A stretch of 64,000 nt of DNA, taken from assembly GCA_036873135.1 (NCBI GenBank), contig JAPTYO010000008.1, positions 45,054,441-45,118,440 of the forward strand, in the 5' to 3' direction. The DNA comes from Clarkia xantiana subsp. parviflora. Taxonomy: Eukaryota; Streptophyta; Magnoliopsida; Myrtales; Onagraceae. Below, one piece after another: positions 11,933-23,828 of this stretch. Positions within the stretch are counted from its first letter, which is position 1, and the number at the start of each line of letters is the position of its first letter. Position numbers and translations under genes: made by a program. The notes beneath the pieces are model-generated. The model was given only the letters and a program-made list of their open reading frames with translations, ran no database searches and was not told where the DNA came from.

Positions 11933-12535
11933 TGTTAGATTACGGGGAGTAATCACTACGGATACTAAAGCCATGGTAAATGCTAGTAATTGAAATTACG
12001 CAGCGGAAGATTCGCACATACCTTAACAATAGTCTGTAGTCCCAAGATCCTTGCAGGAGGGAGTTCACGGTCCTCCAGTCGGCACCCATAGAGGTTCTGG
12101 TGAAGGAAGCCCTACGCTGTATATTCTCCACAGCAAAGGCTCAGATCGATTCTTGGCAAGGGACGGATCTCCAGAGTGTTTGCTCGAAGGCAAATTGGCA
12201 CACCCTTGGTGTCTTGTGTGGTTCGGCCGAAGTGTGTGTTTCTGGGGGAAGGGTTTTCTCTCAAATCACCACTTAAAGGGAATTGTGATTAACCTAAATA
12301 AAACCCCTAACTCCCCATATATACAGGAGGAGTAAAGTGGACAAAAGTCCACTTTACCCCCCCCACCTAGTAATTCGGCCGGCCTATGTATAATGGAGGC
12401 CCAATTTTGAGCCTCCCGTGTCAATTGGGATTTGGGTCTGGCCCAATGTACTAATGTGACATGTACCCAATTAACTTAGGTAACATATACATATAATAGG
12501 CTTCCATTTACGGCGCCCATCACCATATGCTTACA
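11933..12535 (-). mobile_element. C1 5' LTR
   Basis: A 603-bp LTR with imperfect terminal repeats: on + it starts TGTTAGATTACGG and ends ATATGCTTACA. It closely resembles the C7 LTR at 63083-63666, less so C4 and C5. It contains the family GGTTCGGCCGAA motif. The right flank switches to C2 integrase sequence at 12536. Confidence 0.9.
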
Positions 12536-13474
12536 TGAGTAGCGGTAAAAAATGTATCACCCCAGAAGGAGATTGGAAGTTGGGCTCGCGACATCATGGT
12601 TATAACCATATCCAGGAGTGTACGATTACGTCCTTCCGCCACATCATTCTGTTGTGGCGTATTTTGGATTGTCGTTTGTCGGATAATCCCACTTTCATCG
12701 CATAACTTACTGAACTCATTCGAGAGATATTTTCCACCTCTATCAGTGTGTAAGGTTTTCTTCTTTCGCTCCTAGTTATTCTTTACGAGGTTGATACAGC
12801 TTTTGAAGCATTCAATAGCCTCGGATTTACGAGAAATCAAATGAGTAAACCCGAAACGGGTTAAGTCGTCGATGAAAGTTACGAAGTAACGTTTATTACC
12901 CCTAGTGGTGACGTTCATGGGTCCACATACGTCGAAATGAATTAAATGCAATGGGTACTCGGCTCGTAGTGATTCACCGAATGGCTTGCGCATGGACTTT
13001 TCGGCTAGACAATCCTCACAAGTGGTTTTCACCATGTGATTCGCTCTTGGGCAGTAGCCCTCTCTGAGCAAGAGTTTGTATTCTGTCATAGCCTATATGT
13101 CCCAACCTCGCATGCCATCTGGCCGCATCAGTCTCTGCCTCCCTGGATGTTTCAAAATACACACTATTCGGATTTTCATGTCCATACAAATCCATAACGA
13201 TGAGACTATTAGAGGAAAAAGTATGTCAATAAATGACATTGCCTTTATTTATACGAACGAGGGAGTTCTCAAATGATAAAGCAAGTCGATTCTTCATAAG
13301 AAAAGTAACAGAAACAACATTCATTTGAATTCTAGGAGCAAAAAGGACATTTTCCAGGAGTAGGGTTTTGCCATTGCGCATAGACAATTTGCAATTCCCT
13401 ATTCCTTCGACGATAACTTGAAAGTTGTCGCCAATGAATATCCTCTTAGAATTCTTTGACATCCGCCTGAACAT
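12536..13474 (-). pseudogene. C2 integrase, truncated by C1
   Basis: On the - strand, 13089-12772 carries the CEDC end of the zinc-binding region followed by the core start LIHFDVCGP and FVTFIDDLTRFGF, which includes the first catalytic Asp. The second-Asp and Glu region follows at 12771-12540 with stops. 13474-13226 is the PR-IN spacer. Sequence ends abruptly at the C1 LTR, at a point equivalent to about 8007 in C1. Inactive. Confidence 0.85.
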
Positions 13475-13483
13475 GGAAAATAA

Positions 13484-14394
13484 TCATTTGTCATTGGTTA
13501 TGTGGTCCGTCGCACCTGAATCAAGAATCCAAGAAGGATTTGAATCAGTTAACATGACAGAGGAGGAAACTAAAGGTTCCTTCACATATCCAACGTCGCA
13601 TACCTTGTTCGCATGCGATTTGCTGGGACCAGCTCCGTCGCCAATACGGCGAGGGCTGGAGTACCTGCAAACTATCTTCGATTTCAACTGGAGATTTCCT
13701 TGTTTAGACTTTGTTGACGTTTTACCGTCAACAGCTTGCTGTTTCTTCCCCGTGTTCCTCTATTTCCTCTTCTGCCCAGCAGGTTGTCCTGGACCTTTGG
13801 TTTCTCTCGTAACCATAGCCAATCGAGCCTCTTCCATCTCGATTAATTTTAGGATAGATGAAAGATCTAACACAAAACCACTGACAGTTAGAAGAGTCCT
13901 TGTTGCTCGCCAAGACTTCGGGAGAATCCCGATTATGGAATTAATTTTGTCCCATTCAGCCATCTGAATTTGATCCTCTAGCTGTGTGATCATGCTTAGG
14001 AGTTGGTATACTTTATCAAGTACACTGATGTTGTCGCTCTTTAGACATTCGTCCAAAGAGGGTATAAGAGGGTGCAGTATAACTGCAATGCCGTTTCCGT
14101 ATTTTAGGAACAGTGCATCCCAGATGTCCTTTGTAACCGGAACATTCTTATACTCATCCTTAAAGTCTGGAGACAATTCGGACATCAAAATATCCTTTAA
14201 TCTCTTGTCATCCTGCTCTCACTTAAAGTGGGCATATGCTAGCCCCTTTGTCAGGCATGCATCTGGACAACTCATCGTCTTCTGTATGTGGCCTATCAGG
14301 CCCTTGTCATCCAGCAGATCATTGATGCATTTGACACACAAGTTGTAGTTCGTCTCATCATAAGCTCATTGGCACATGATGTATCCATCGGTGC
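13484..14394 (-). pseudogene. C2 gag and protease
   Basis: Particle protein and aspartic protease. A gag helical domain (DIWDALFLKYGNG and the following 100 residues) is open at 14188-13760. The protease signature WILDSGATDHI is at 13687-13484. Frames are broken between these and upstream of 14188. Start placed near 14394 by alignment with C1. No zinc knuckle is seen between gag and DSGA, as in C1. Confidence 0.8.
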
Positions 14395-14877
14395 CATTCA
14401 ATACTAACATTTTGATAATTATGCGACAATCAGGGAGACAACAACATTTTGAAAAGAATTGCATACATCGGATATCTATAAGATAGAAGGCGACAAGTAA
14501 TGATTCCTCAGGCATATAACCAAACTGACCACCAGTAAACCAATGGAAGGAGGTCGTGAAAGAGTTCACATTACTTACGTCTCCTTTCTAATAGATCAGT
14601 CTTTTAAAACGGTTTAATTGCTCTCACCGGAACAAGGAATGAAAACATACACCCGATCTTGGATTTCCCAATGTTCTTTTGAAACTATTTCGAGGAATTC
14701 ATGCATACATACACAATTCTACTACACAAGCAAATTATCATATGCAGCCACATCCATGAAACACACCAATCATCATGCATACATGTCATGTGTCTAATGT
14801 TCCGAGGAACTCATGCTAGCATATATAATTCTACTACCCGAGTAAATTATCATGTACAACTTCCACATTCATGCATA
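14395..14877 (-). other. C2 leader, first part
   Basis: Non-coding and homologous to the C1 leader from 9805 leftward in element sense. It is cut at 14877 by G2 and resumes at 19144. Confidence 0.75.
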
Positions 14878-15261
14878 TGTCATGGACCTGGAGCATACAC
14901 CCACAAGTTAGCCCAATGTGAACGGAATCCATCCACAAATGGCAACCAAGGAGGGTGAAGTCACAAGTGTCCTGATACGATGTATCCGTCTAGGTTCGTT
15001 GTATTAGTGGATATTAGAAGATGCCACTTTTCATACATGTCTCCCCATTAAATGTAAAGCTTCCATTGAGAGCATTCCCCACTTATAGGGGTCCTCTCCT
15101 TCATTTGTAATCATCCAAGATTTCAAGAGTAATACAATATATAGAGTTCTCTCTTCATATTCATCCTTGAGTTCTTGTGATTGAGTGTTAGGCTGACTTA
15201 AAAGCGGTGCCTAAGGCCGCACGGGTGAGGGAAAGTCAAGGAAAACTCAAAGCTTGTGACA
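14878..15261 (+). mobile_element. G2 5' LTR
   Basis: A 384-bp LTR starting TGTCATGGACC and ending CTTGTGACA. It pairs with 18751-19143. It contains a CTTATAGGGG TATA-like region where the 3' LTR reads TATATATAGGGG. Confidence 0.9.
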
Positions 15262-15263
15262 AG

Positions 15264-15276
15264 TGGTATCAGAGCT
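15264..15276 (+). other. G2 primer-binding site
   Basis: TGGTATCAGAGCT, complementary to initiator-Met tRNA, two bases after the LTR end. Confidence 0.9.
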
Positions 15277-15298
15277 AAGTTTCAATCCAATCCAATCG

Positions 15299-16640
15299 AT
15301 GACATCCAACAAGCAGTCGGAGATGGTAGTTGCCGAGAAGCCCAAGATGAGTACCAAGGATCATTTGGCGGACCTAGATCATCGTGTGGAGGAGATGCGG
15401 AACGTGATGGCGGAAGTCCAAGCAGACGCCGTGTTTGCGTCCAAGAGTGTGGACAAGATCCGTTCCGGAATGGAGGGGCTCCAGAATGATGTGGAGGACG
15501 CTACAGAGGAACTTAGGAAGAAGGGCGATGCGCTCGAAGCTACCATCACAGCCACTCGAGAGGAAGTGAAGGTGTTCGCGGAAATGCGGACGAAGCTTTC
15601 CAAGATGCGAGGTGAGCTTGTTGAAATTGCTGAGATACGTGTGAAGCTTGTTGAATTCGATGAAATGCGGGTGAATCTTGCTAAGCTTGAGGGGATTCAA
15701 GCTGAAATGGATCGGCTCAAGCAAGAGCTCAACCGCGTGAGGAGGATGCGAGACGATGGGGTAGCCGTGGAACAGAATGTTCATCATCTTGATGTTTCGA
15801 GACCAAATCCATTCAAGGGGTCAAGAGTGGCAAACGAAGTGGAAAACTTCTTGTTCGCTTTGGTGGACTACTTCCAAGCAACGGGAGTAGAGGAGGACTT
15901 GGCACGGCTAGGTATGGTTTCCTCTTATTTGCAGGATAGTGCCTTGTGTGGTGGCGTAGGAAGCGCGATAGCCGAGGAGGGGAGGAAATCAGCATATGGG
16001 ATCAGTTCACAGCTGCATTCCGTGTGCAATTCTACCCGGAGTATGCGGAGAATGAGGCACGAGGGCTGCTTCGTCGATTGGCGCACAAAGTGGATCTTCA
16101 AGAATATGTTAACCAATTCTCGGAGTTGATGCTTCAAATCCCTTCCATGACTGAGGGAGATGCATTCTTTCAGTTCATGGATGGTCTCAAGCCGTGGGTA
16201 AAGACGGAGTAGGAGCGTCGAGATGTGAAGACGCTCGACAAGGCTATGACAACGGCCGAGTCGTTGAAGGAGTTTCGGACGGAGAAGTTGAAGCCAAAGG
16301 AGAAGCCGAATGGTGGGGGAGATCGCATCAAGCCATACCATTCCGGAGAAGACAAGTCTCCCAAGTCCAAGGGAGGAAAGTCCAACAGGGGAAGATTCAA
16401 CAGGTCGTTCTCAAATGACAATGCTGGATCTTACACAAGGGATTGCGGACCGATGGAGTGCTTCTATTGCAAGGGGCCTCACATGGCGAGATCTTGCCCG
16501 AACCGCAAAGTGGAGTGCTTTTTATGCAAGGGGCCTCACAATGCGAGAGAGTGCCCAAAACGCGAGAAGCTTGCTGCCCTTATTACTTATGAGGAGGAGG
16601 AAGAAGAAGGAGCACGGTTGGATCATTGTGGATGCTCAGC
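15299..16640 (+). pseudogene. G2 gag
   Basis: Capsid and nucleocapsid of the retroelement particle. The ATG at 15299 opens MTSNKQSE; an upstream reading from 15263 starts at GTG inside the PBS and was not used. Residues about 25-150 are a strong heptad-like coiled coil with repeated EMRxKL units, followed by the gag fold (FYPEYAENEARGLLRRL) and two zinc knuckles, CFYCKGPHMARSC and CFLCKGPHNAREC, near 16459-16552. Damage: a one-base loss near 15943 shifts the frame, an in-frame TAG lies at 16210-16212, and a further frame change occurs before the pol reading near 16620-16640. Non-functional. Confidence 0.85.
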
Positions 16641-18686
16641 GCTATCCAAGACAAGAAGGCCAAGGCGAAGGGCCTTATGTTCGCGAAGATTGAAGTCGCG
16701 GGCAAGAAGATGAGTGCACTTGTCGAAACGGGTGCCTCAAACCTCTTTATGTGCGCGGAGGTTGCGAAGAAGCTGAATCTTCGCTTGGAGAAAACCAATA
16801 CGCGGTTGAAGACGGTGAACTCGGAGGAAATCCCGGCATGCGGAATTGCTCGCGGGGTACGTATTAAGATGGGTATTTGGAGCAGCAAAGAAACGGTGGA
16901 GGTGATCCCTCTTGATGACTATGAATTTGTTATCGGGATAGACTTCCTCGATCTGATCGATGCTATGATTGTTCCTTTTGCGGATTGGATTTTCATTTTG
17001 GATTTGAGTTGTCAATGCATTGTGTCGGTCAAGCGTTTGAAGGGAGATGGGACAAAGACATTGTCGGCCATGCAACTCAAGAAGGGAATCCGCAAAGGAG
17101 AGCGCACTTACCTCGCGGCCTTGAAGATGGACGAGGGTGAAAGCCAAGGGGACAAAATCCCGGAGGAAATAGCCCAAGTCCTTGGAAAATTCGAAGATGT
17201 TATGCCGGCTGAACTCCCGAAGAAGTTGCCTCCTAAGAGAGAGGTGGACCACAAGATCGAGCTGGTCCCGTATGCTCGACCACCTGCCATGGCGCCATAC
17301 CGAATGGCACCACCGGAGTTGGAGGAATTGCGAAAGCAGTTGAAGGAGCTGCTAGACGCGGGGTATATTCAGCCGCCCAAGTCACCATATGGAGCGCCGG
17401 TGCTGTTCCAAAAGAAGCAAGACGGTTCCTTACAGATGTGCATCGACTACCGGGCGCTGAATAAATTGACGGTAAAGAACAAGTACCCGATCCCTCTCGA
17501 TGCAGATTTATTCGACCAGTTGAGTGGAGCTAAGTGGTTCTCGAAGCTGGACTTGCGCTCGGGATATTGGCAAGTTCGGGTCACAGAGGGAGACGAACCC
17601 AAGATAGCTTGTGTGACGCACTATGGATCATACGAGTTCCTCGTGATGCCCTTCTGGTTAACAAATGCGCCGGCTACATTTTGCACGCTCATGAACAAGG
17701 TACTCCATTCGTTCCTAGATCGTTTCATGGTGGTTTATCTCGATGATATTGTGGTGTATAGTCAGACATTGGAGAAGCATATAGAGCACTTGTGCCAAGT
17801 GTTTCAAGCATTACGGGAACACAAACTCTATACGAAGAGGGATAAGTGTGTGTTTGCACAACGAGAAATCCCATTTCTCGGCCACATCGTTGGGGAAGGA
17901 CGCGTGAGAATGGATCCGGGGAAGGTGCGGTGCATCGAGGATTGGCAGCCGCCAACAAGGGTGACCAAGGTGAGATCATTCTTAGACCTTATGAATTATT
18001 ATAGCAGATTCGTGAGGGACTATTCAAAGATCGCGATGCCACTCACGGAACTTCTCAAGAATAACAAAACTTGGCATTGGACCGTGGAGTGTCAGAAGGT
18101 GTTCGAGCAGCTGAAGCGAGCCATGACCGAAGAGCCCGTTCTCGCACTGCCCGATTACGAGAAGACATTCAAGGTGCATACAGATGCCTCGGGCTATTCC
18201 ATTGGAGGGGTAGTCATGCAAGATGGACATCCAGTGGCGTTTGAGAGCCGAAAGCTCAACGACACCGAGCGGAGGTACACCGTTCAGGAGAAGGAGATGA
18301 CCGCGGTGGTGCATTGCCTTCGTACGTGGAGAAACTACCTCTTGGGAGCGCGGTTCGTTGTAAATACGGACAATGTTGCCACGAGCTACTTCCAGACACA
18401 GAAGAAGTTTTCCCAAAAGCAAGCTCGATGGCATGATTTTCAGGCGGAGTTCGACTTCAAGCTCGAGTACAAGCCCGGAAAGATGAACTTTGTGGCCGAT
18501 GCGTTGAGAAGTAGAGCAGAGTTGGCATCCATTTCTCTAGCAAAGCAAGAGATAGTGAAGTCAATCCTTGGAGAACGCATCGTGGAAGAGAGAAACATGG
18601 AGTCGAGGCGCGAATACGATGTCAAGCGGAAGGGACAACCCGTTAGCACGGCAAGCTGGGAGTACGAGAAAGCCTTGTTGCCGTGA
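16626..18686 (+). pseudogene. G2 protease-RT-RNase H fused to chromodomain tail, integrase core deleted
   Basis: An open frame of 686 codons. The protease region has LVETGASNLF where DTGA is usual, so the catalytic Asp is replaced by Glu. RT includes LVMPFWLTNAPATF (Trp for the usual Gly) and the catalytic YLDD at 17736-17747. RNase H starts near VHTDASGYSIGG and ends near NFVADALRSR. At about 18540 the frame passes straight to a segment like the end of a chromodomain (KGQPVSTASWEYEKALLP), with no zinc finger or DDE core between. So the integrase is missing, yet the frame is kept. Inference: an internal deletion; such a copy would need integrase supplied in trans. Confidence 0.85.
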
Positions 18687-18738
18687 CGAGATTGACAAGT
18701 ATCACGCCGAGGAGACGACGAGGGCGTCGTCTGAGTTT

Positions 18739-19143
18739 GGTGGGGGAGAATGTGATGGACCTGGAGCATACACACACAAGTTAGCCCAATGTGAACGCAA
18801 TCCATCCACAAATGGCAACCAATAAGGGTGAAGTCACAAGTGTCCCGATACAATGTATCCTTCTAGGTTCGTTGTATTAGAAGATAGGATTAGAAGATGC
18901 CAGTTTTCATACATGTCTCCCCATTAAATGTAAATCTTCCTTTGAGAGAATTCCCCACTTGTATATATAGGGGTCCTCTCCTTCATTTGTAATCATCCAA
19001 GATTTCAAGAGTAATACAATACAAAGAGTTCTCTCTTCATATTCATCCTTGAGTTCTTGTGATCGAGGGTTCGGCTGACTTAGGAGCGGTTCCTAAGGCC
19101 ACACAGGTGAGGGGAAGTTAGGGAAAACTCCAAGCCAGTGACA
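18739..19143 (+). mobile_element. G2 polypurine tract and 3' LTR
   Basis: GGTGGGGGAGAA at 18739-18750, then a 393-bp LTR starting TGTGATGGACC and ending CCAGTGACA. Confidence 0.9.
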
Positions 19144-19776
19144 CATACACATTATGCGTGATCACTCCACAACAAACATGCATATTTGGCGATTGATTTT
19201 CGATTTTAAAACATGTGGGGCTGACTTGCAATTAAAGTTCGAAAACATTTGGCTATATAAGTAATTTTAAAGTTCGAAAACATTTGGATTTTAAAATTTG
19301 ACCATCCTATTTTGAGTTGACTTGGGTCGGTCCGGTTCATGTCAATTCGGTCCGACAGGTTCGGTGAAAACTGGTCCTACCGGTCCGATGAAAATCGGTC
19401 CGACCGGCCGATTCGGTTCAATATGAATTCAGTTCGGTTCGGTCCTTCACTTAAACCGGGTCGATTCGGTTCGACCCATTAGTCACCGGTCCGACCCGAC
19501 CCAGATGGGTAAGACCGATTGAAAAAACCCGGATTGGTTGACCCGCTCCAGTTTGACCCGTGGAACCCGACCCGGTTCAGTTGACCCGGTTCGGATTCCC
19601 TTTGGTCTTTCGGGTCGGTTGACCCGACCCAGATGTGCAAAATTGGACCGGCCCACGACCCATTAGTGGTCCGGCCGAAATAATCACTTGTGGGCTAAAT
19701 AGAGTTTTAAAATCCACTAAAAATTTAACTTAGCCACCAAATAATATTATCTATAGATATAATTTCCAATATTTTC

Positions 19777-19778
<2 letters not shown>

Positions 19779-19811
<33 letters not shown>
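19779..19811. repeat. (TA)n microsatellite
   Basis: Uninterrupted TA dinucleotides inside the C2 leader. Confidence 0.9.
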
Positions 19812-19815
<4 letters not shown>

Positions 19816-19901
19816 TGGCACATACATATACATATATATATTGTCAAGGTTCTATATTTATGATATAAATCTATCAACAATATATATATAATTCGGCACA
19901 A

Positions 19902-19907
<6 letters not shown>

Positions 19908-19970
<63 letters not shown>
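19908..19970. repeat. (TA)n microsatellite, long
   Basis: About 60 bp of pure TA repeat in the C2 leader. The corresponding part of C1 has only short TA runs, so it expanded after the copies separated. Confidence 0.95.
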
Positions 19971-19977
<7 letters not shown>

Positions 19978-20278
19978 TGTCAAGATTCTATATTAGGATA
20001 TAAATCTATCAACAATATATTTTCTCAATCTTTAGGCAACTAATATCTATCAATATTATCAATATCCCTAATATTGTGTTAAAATACATTCATAGTTTCT
20101 ATCCACAATTATCATGTCAATCTAGCCCTAATTGTGACCAAATTCACCTAGCAATAGTTTTGGCCGAAATAATTAAAATTTCATACAAGAAATTTCGCCC
20201 AACTTTAGGGTTACTTGGAGACTAAGAAATTAAAAAAATTCACTTTGTAAACCTACATGTGGTTCGGCCGAAACATGC

Positions 20279-20555
20279 TATAGAGTGTATAGATTGATAT
20301 GCTCACATTGCATCTTGTTACTTACACTTGCACTTACTTCCATTATGTCATTAGATGATTGTATAAGGTTATTATATGGTGCATATATCATGTAGTACAT
20401 GTTACATGGTATATGCACCTTGGTGCACCAAATTAGGCACATAGGATAGATCAGTCCTAGTTGGTGATCCTTATCACCTAGTATATATAGTTTACCTTAT
20501 GCATTGTAATCCCTAATCATAATTCAACAAATGATTCAGCTCATTAAAGCTATTA
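20279..20555 (+). mobile_element. C3 5' LTR
   Basis: 277 bp. Contains a TATATATAG promoter-like site near 20501. The end was fixed by the point where the 5' and 3' copies stop agreeing and by the adjoining PBS. Confidence 0.95.
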
Positions 20556-20568
20556 TGGTATCAGAGCC
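20556..20568 (+). other. C3 primer-binding site
   Basis: TGGTATCAGAGCC follows the LTR with no gap and is complementary to initiator-Met tRNA. Confidence 0.93.
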
Positions 20569-21300
20569 ACCTCAAATGGCGGCGCAACCACAAAGCTAAG
20601 GAAGACCAAGTTTCTTCAGATTTTTGCCTCAAAATTCACCTTGTTCAAGTGTGGATTGGCAAGTTCAGCTTTGTGGATCATCTTTTCTACTTCAAGAATC
20701 CATTTCTTACTTAAGAATGGACATCAAGTAAGTGGAGTTTCAAGAACTCAACACGCATAGATAGATCTGCACCTAGACTAAGCACAGCCAAGATGACATA
20801 GTACTAGTTTGCTTGTTTTTGAGGAATATAGCCTTGTTGAGCTGATTGCGTGTTTGATATTATCATTTTCTGGAGTTTGTATTGCTTCTCTAGATTTGGA
20901 TATGGATTTTGAACTTATTTCAGCTGCGCCTCTTGCTTGTAATCTGGATATTTATTGCATGGATTCACTTGCAATGCTCGGCTGAAGAGTATTTGTGACT
21001 GCTTTGAGCTTTGTGTTCATATCTTTAAGAATTCTAAGCTTTCATCAATGGAGAATGGATCCTAATCCATTTCTGTTGATTTTCAAGCTTTGAACATTAC
21101 GAATTTTCTTGCGGAATTGTACGGACAGTACCAAAGAGTGAGCTGGAATTTGTCCTACTATAAACAACCTTGGTGTACTGCTTTTGTTAGTAGTGCAACC
21201 TTGTGTATGAAATTCTGCTTGGATTTCTGGCAGCTGATTTCTTGGATTTAGTTTCCCCTGACTCCAATTTGATACCTACTTGTGTTTCCTGGGTTACAAG
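20569..21300 (+). other. C3 leader, non-coding
   Basis: About 730 bp between PBS and gag ATG. No gene seen. Confidence 0.7.
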
Positions 21301-22263
21301 ATGGCTCAAGACACCAATGTTGATGACCCCCTTTACATACACCCCTCAGACACCACTGGCCATATGCTCATCCCTTTCCAACTTCAAGGGACCTCCAACT
21401 ATCATGTTTGGAGCACCTCAATCAGGGAAGGCTTGTTGGTAAAGAACAAGCTTGGTTTTATAGATGGCACATTCACAAGGTTGGATGTTGATGTCAATGA
21501 TAGAGTGAAATGGGATAGAGCAAATGCAATTGTCAAGGCATGGTTGAGGAATACTGTGGCCAAGGATTTGGTAAATGGCTTGGTCTACAACACAACTGCT
21601 TCTTCCATTTGGACTGACTTGAAGGAGATGTTTGATAAGGTGGATGGCACACAAATCTTCCAATTAACAAGGGAGATTTACCAAACATCTCAAGGTGTGC
21701 TCTCTATCACTGAGTACTTTGCCAAAATGAAGCAACTTTGGGATGCTCTTGCTTCTATTGATGATTTGGATCTCCAATGTGCTGACGACATTGCCATTGT
21801 TAATGAACACAAGGAGAAGCAGAAGTTGATGGCATTTCTTTTGGGACTGAATGACTCCTATGGACACATTAGGAGCACCTTGCTTATGAGACAACCACTT
21901 CCTTCTCTTAGCATTGCCTTCTCTGTGTTGGTACAAGAAGAAAGCCAAAGGATCATCTCTGGTTCCATTGGTGATGTGGGTGAGGCAACTTCCTTATTCA
22001 CTGGAAAGAACCCATCCTATGGTGGTGGTAGAGGCAATGGAAGAGGATATGCAAGGGGTAGAGGCTTTGTAAGAGGCAATGGCATTGGAAGAGGCAATGG
22101 CTTTGGTAGAGGCAACTTTAATCCTTCAAGTGGCAAACCACTTCATACTTGCAACTATTGTGGCAGGAGAGGTCACATTGAAGACAATTGCTACATCAAG
22201 CATGGCTACCCATATGATCACCCAATCCATCAAACCTATCCAAATGCTCCTAAGAGGAATTGA
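21301..22263 (+). pseudogene. C3 gag
   Basis: Particle protein and RNA-binding nucleocapsid. The ATG at 21301 (MAQDTNVDD) was preferred to an in-frame upstream TTG. The gag helical domain runs about residues 25-200 (WSTSIREGLLVKNKLGFIDG, then IWTDLKEMFDK). An RG-rich stretch with repeated GRGNG follows, then one CCHC zinc knuckle (CNYCGRRGHIEDNC) at 22150-22191 and a KHGYP tail common in plant copia. The TGA at 22261-22263 ends it, but the same frame continues toward the protease, so this stop is probably secondary (for example CGA to TGA). Confidence 0.9.
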
Positions 22264-23828
22264 AATTCAGCCAATATTGTTGAAGAAGGTGGTAACTCAA
22301 GCACAATTGAGCATGTGGCAGCCAAGGACAAAAGGATCTTCCATGGCACAGCTGACAAAAGGATCCAACATGTTGCTGCCCATAATGATCAATTTGATCA
22401 TACACCTCTAAGCTTTGAAAATGTAGATCAAGCTCATGTCAATATGGCAGGTATATCTAGTGATTCTATGGTTTAGATAGTTGACTCGGGTGCTACTAAT
22501 CATATCACTCATCAAATTGAGTGGCTACATGATTTGAAGAAGAGTGAATCTGATCACCAATATGTGCACTTGCCAAATGGTCACAAGTGCAAAGTGACTC
22601 ATATTGGTTCTTGCTCTTTCTCAAGTGGATTCACATTGACCAACATACTCTTGGTCCCTGACTTCAAGTTCAATCTAATCTCTGTATCTAGGTTACCTAG
22701 CCAGTTAAATTGCAAAGTGATCTTTACTTGTGATCATGTGTTACTTCAGGGCCAGAGTGGCAAGTCCATGGTGATTGGGGAATGGAATAAAAGACAGTAC
22801 ACTTTGAAGGATGTGGTGCCTTCAAGCCCAAGGAAGATAGCAACTGCTTGCTTGGAGAATAAGGATGAAGTATTGAGATGGCATAAGCGTTTGGGCCATG
22901 TCTCAGAACAATATTTGAATCATTTGGATGTTTTAGGCTTGAATAAGACATATGGTTGTATCAAACAATGCACTATTTGTCCTCTTGCAAAACAATCTAG
23001 ACTTTCATTTCCAGTCAGTGATTCTATTGCTTCAAAGCCTTTTGATTTGATTCACATGGATTTATGGGGTCCTTACAAAGTGCCAACCTTCAAGAACAAT
23101 CAATATTTCTTGACCATTGTTGATGATCACTCAAGGGCAACTTGGGTTTACTTGATGAGGCACAAGAGTGACACTTTCTTGCACATCAAGAATTTCTTAA
23201 TCATGGTGAAGAATCAGTTTGGTACAATAGTCAAGACTTTGAGGAGTGATAATGGGACTGAGTTCATCAACTCAGTTTGCAAAGGTTTGCTTCTTCAATT
23301 TGGCATCCTCCATCAAACTAGTTGTGTGCATACACCACAACAAAATAGAAGGGTGGAACGCAAACATAGGGACATCCTCAACATTGCTAGAGCTATACGG
23401 TTTCAAGCATCCATGCCATTGAGGCATTGGGGGTATTGCATACTCAATGCTTGTTATTTACTTAACAGGCTACCCACTTCTATCTTGAAGTTCAAGTCAC
23501 CCATAGAAGTGTTATATGGCAAAGCCCCTTCCCTTCATCACTTGAGAACTATAGGTTGTCTATGCTTTACAACCAAATTGAACAACCATGACAAGTTTAG
23601 TCCAAGGGTTGAACCATGCATTCTAATGGGGTATTCAACCTCCCAAAAAGGGTACCTTGTGATGAACATTTCCAGCTCAGTATTTCATGTTTCGAGAGAT
23701 GTTCATTTCCATGAAGACATCTTCCCCTTTAGCATGTCAAAGGATGCTCTAAACACTCTTATTCCATCTTACTTGGGAGTCAAGCAACCCTTTGAGGACT
23801 TCCCCCTGAGAGTCCATCTTATTTTGAT
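22264..23828 (+). pseudogene. C3 protease and integrase
   Basis: Continues in the gag frame. A TAG at 22474-22476 lies just before the protease signature IVDSGATNHI, where copia elements usually have Trp, so TGG to TAG is likely. The integrase zinc region shows WHKRLGH and CTIC; the catalytic core shows IHMDLWGP, LRSDNGTEF and RRVERKHR, the three acidic residues all present. NRRVE stands where NGVAE or NGRVE is usual. A frameshift in the CCCCC run near 23800 moves the downstream part into another frame. Confidence 0.9.

Larger units (their letters stand above)
4456..12535 (-). mobile_element. C1: Ty1/copia element, degraded
   Basis: Complete in layout but broken. On the - strand the order is 5' LTR (11933-12535), PBS, about 2.1-kb leader, gag, PR, IN, RT, RNase H, about 1.1-kb 3' untranslated region, polypurine tract and a 27-bp remnant of the 3' LTR. 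The order IN before RT is the copia order. Many stops and frameshifts mean it cannot encode its own proteins. The right end lies inside integrase sequence of C2. The gag has no zinc knuckle I can see. Lineage within copia is not assigned; a Tork/TAR-like affinity is only a guess from RT wording. Confidence 0.9.
14878..19143 (+). mobile_element. G2: chromovirus-type Ty3/gypsy element lacking integrase core
   Basis: LTRs at 14878-15261 and 18751-19143, PBS, gag with coiled coil and two zinc knuckles, PR, RT, RNase H, then a chromodomain remnant and polypurine tract. The integrase core is absent. The flanking CATA (14874-14877 and 19144-19147) is a likely target-site duplication, four clear bases. 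LTR copies differ at roughly two dozen sites by eye, so it is older than C3. It lies in the C2 leader, and the leader sequence matches across the junction. Confidence 0.9.
19144..20278 (-). other. C2 leader, second part, with GGTTCGG block and microsatellites
   Basis: Homologous to the C1 leader at about 10340-11660. A GGTTCGGT/GACCCG-rich block lies at 19320-19660, then AT-rich sequence. No gene seen. Ends in CATGC (20274-20278), the target-site duplication of C3. Confidence 0.8.

Noticed and set aside
19725..19907. Frame encoding a Tyr-Ile repeat
   Set aside because: Product of the (TA)n microsatellite.
21280..21300. Upstream extension of C3 gag
   Set aside because: It would start at TTG; the ATG at 21301 is a better start and fits copia gag.
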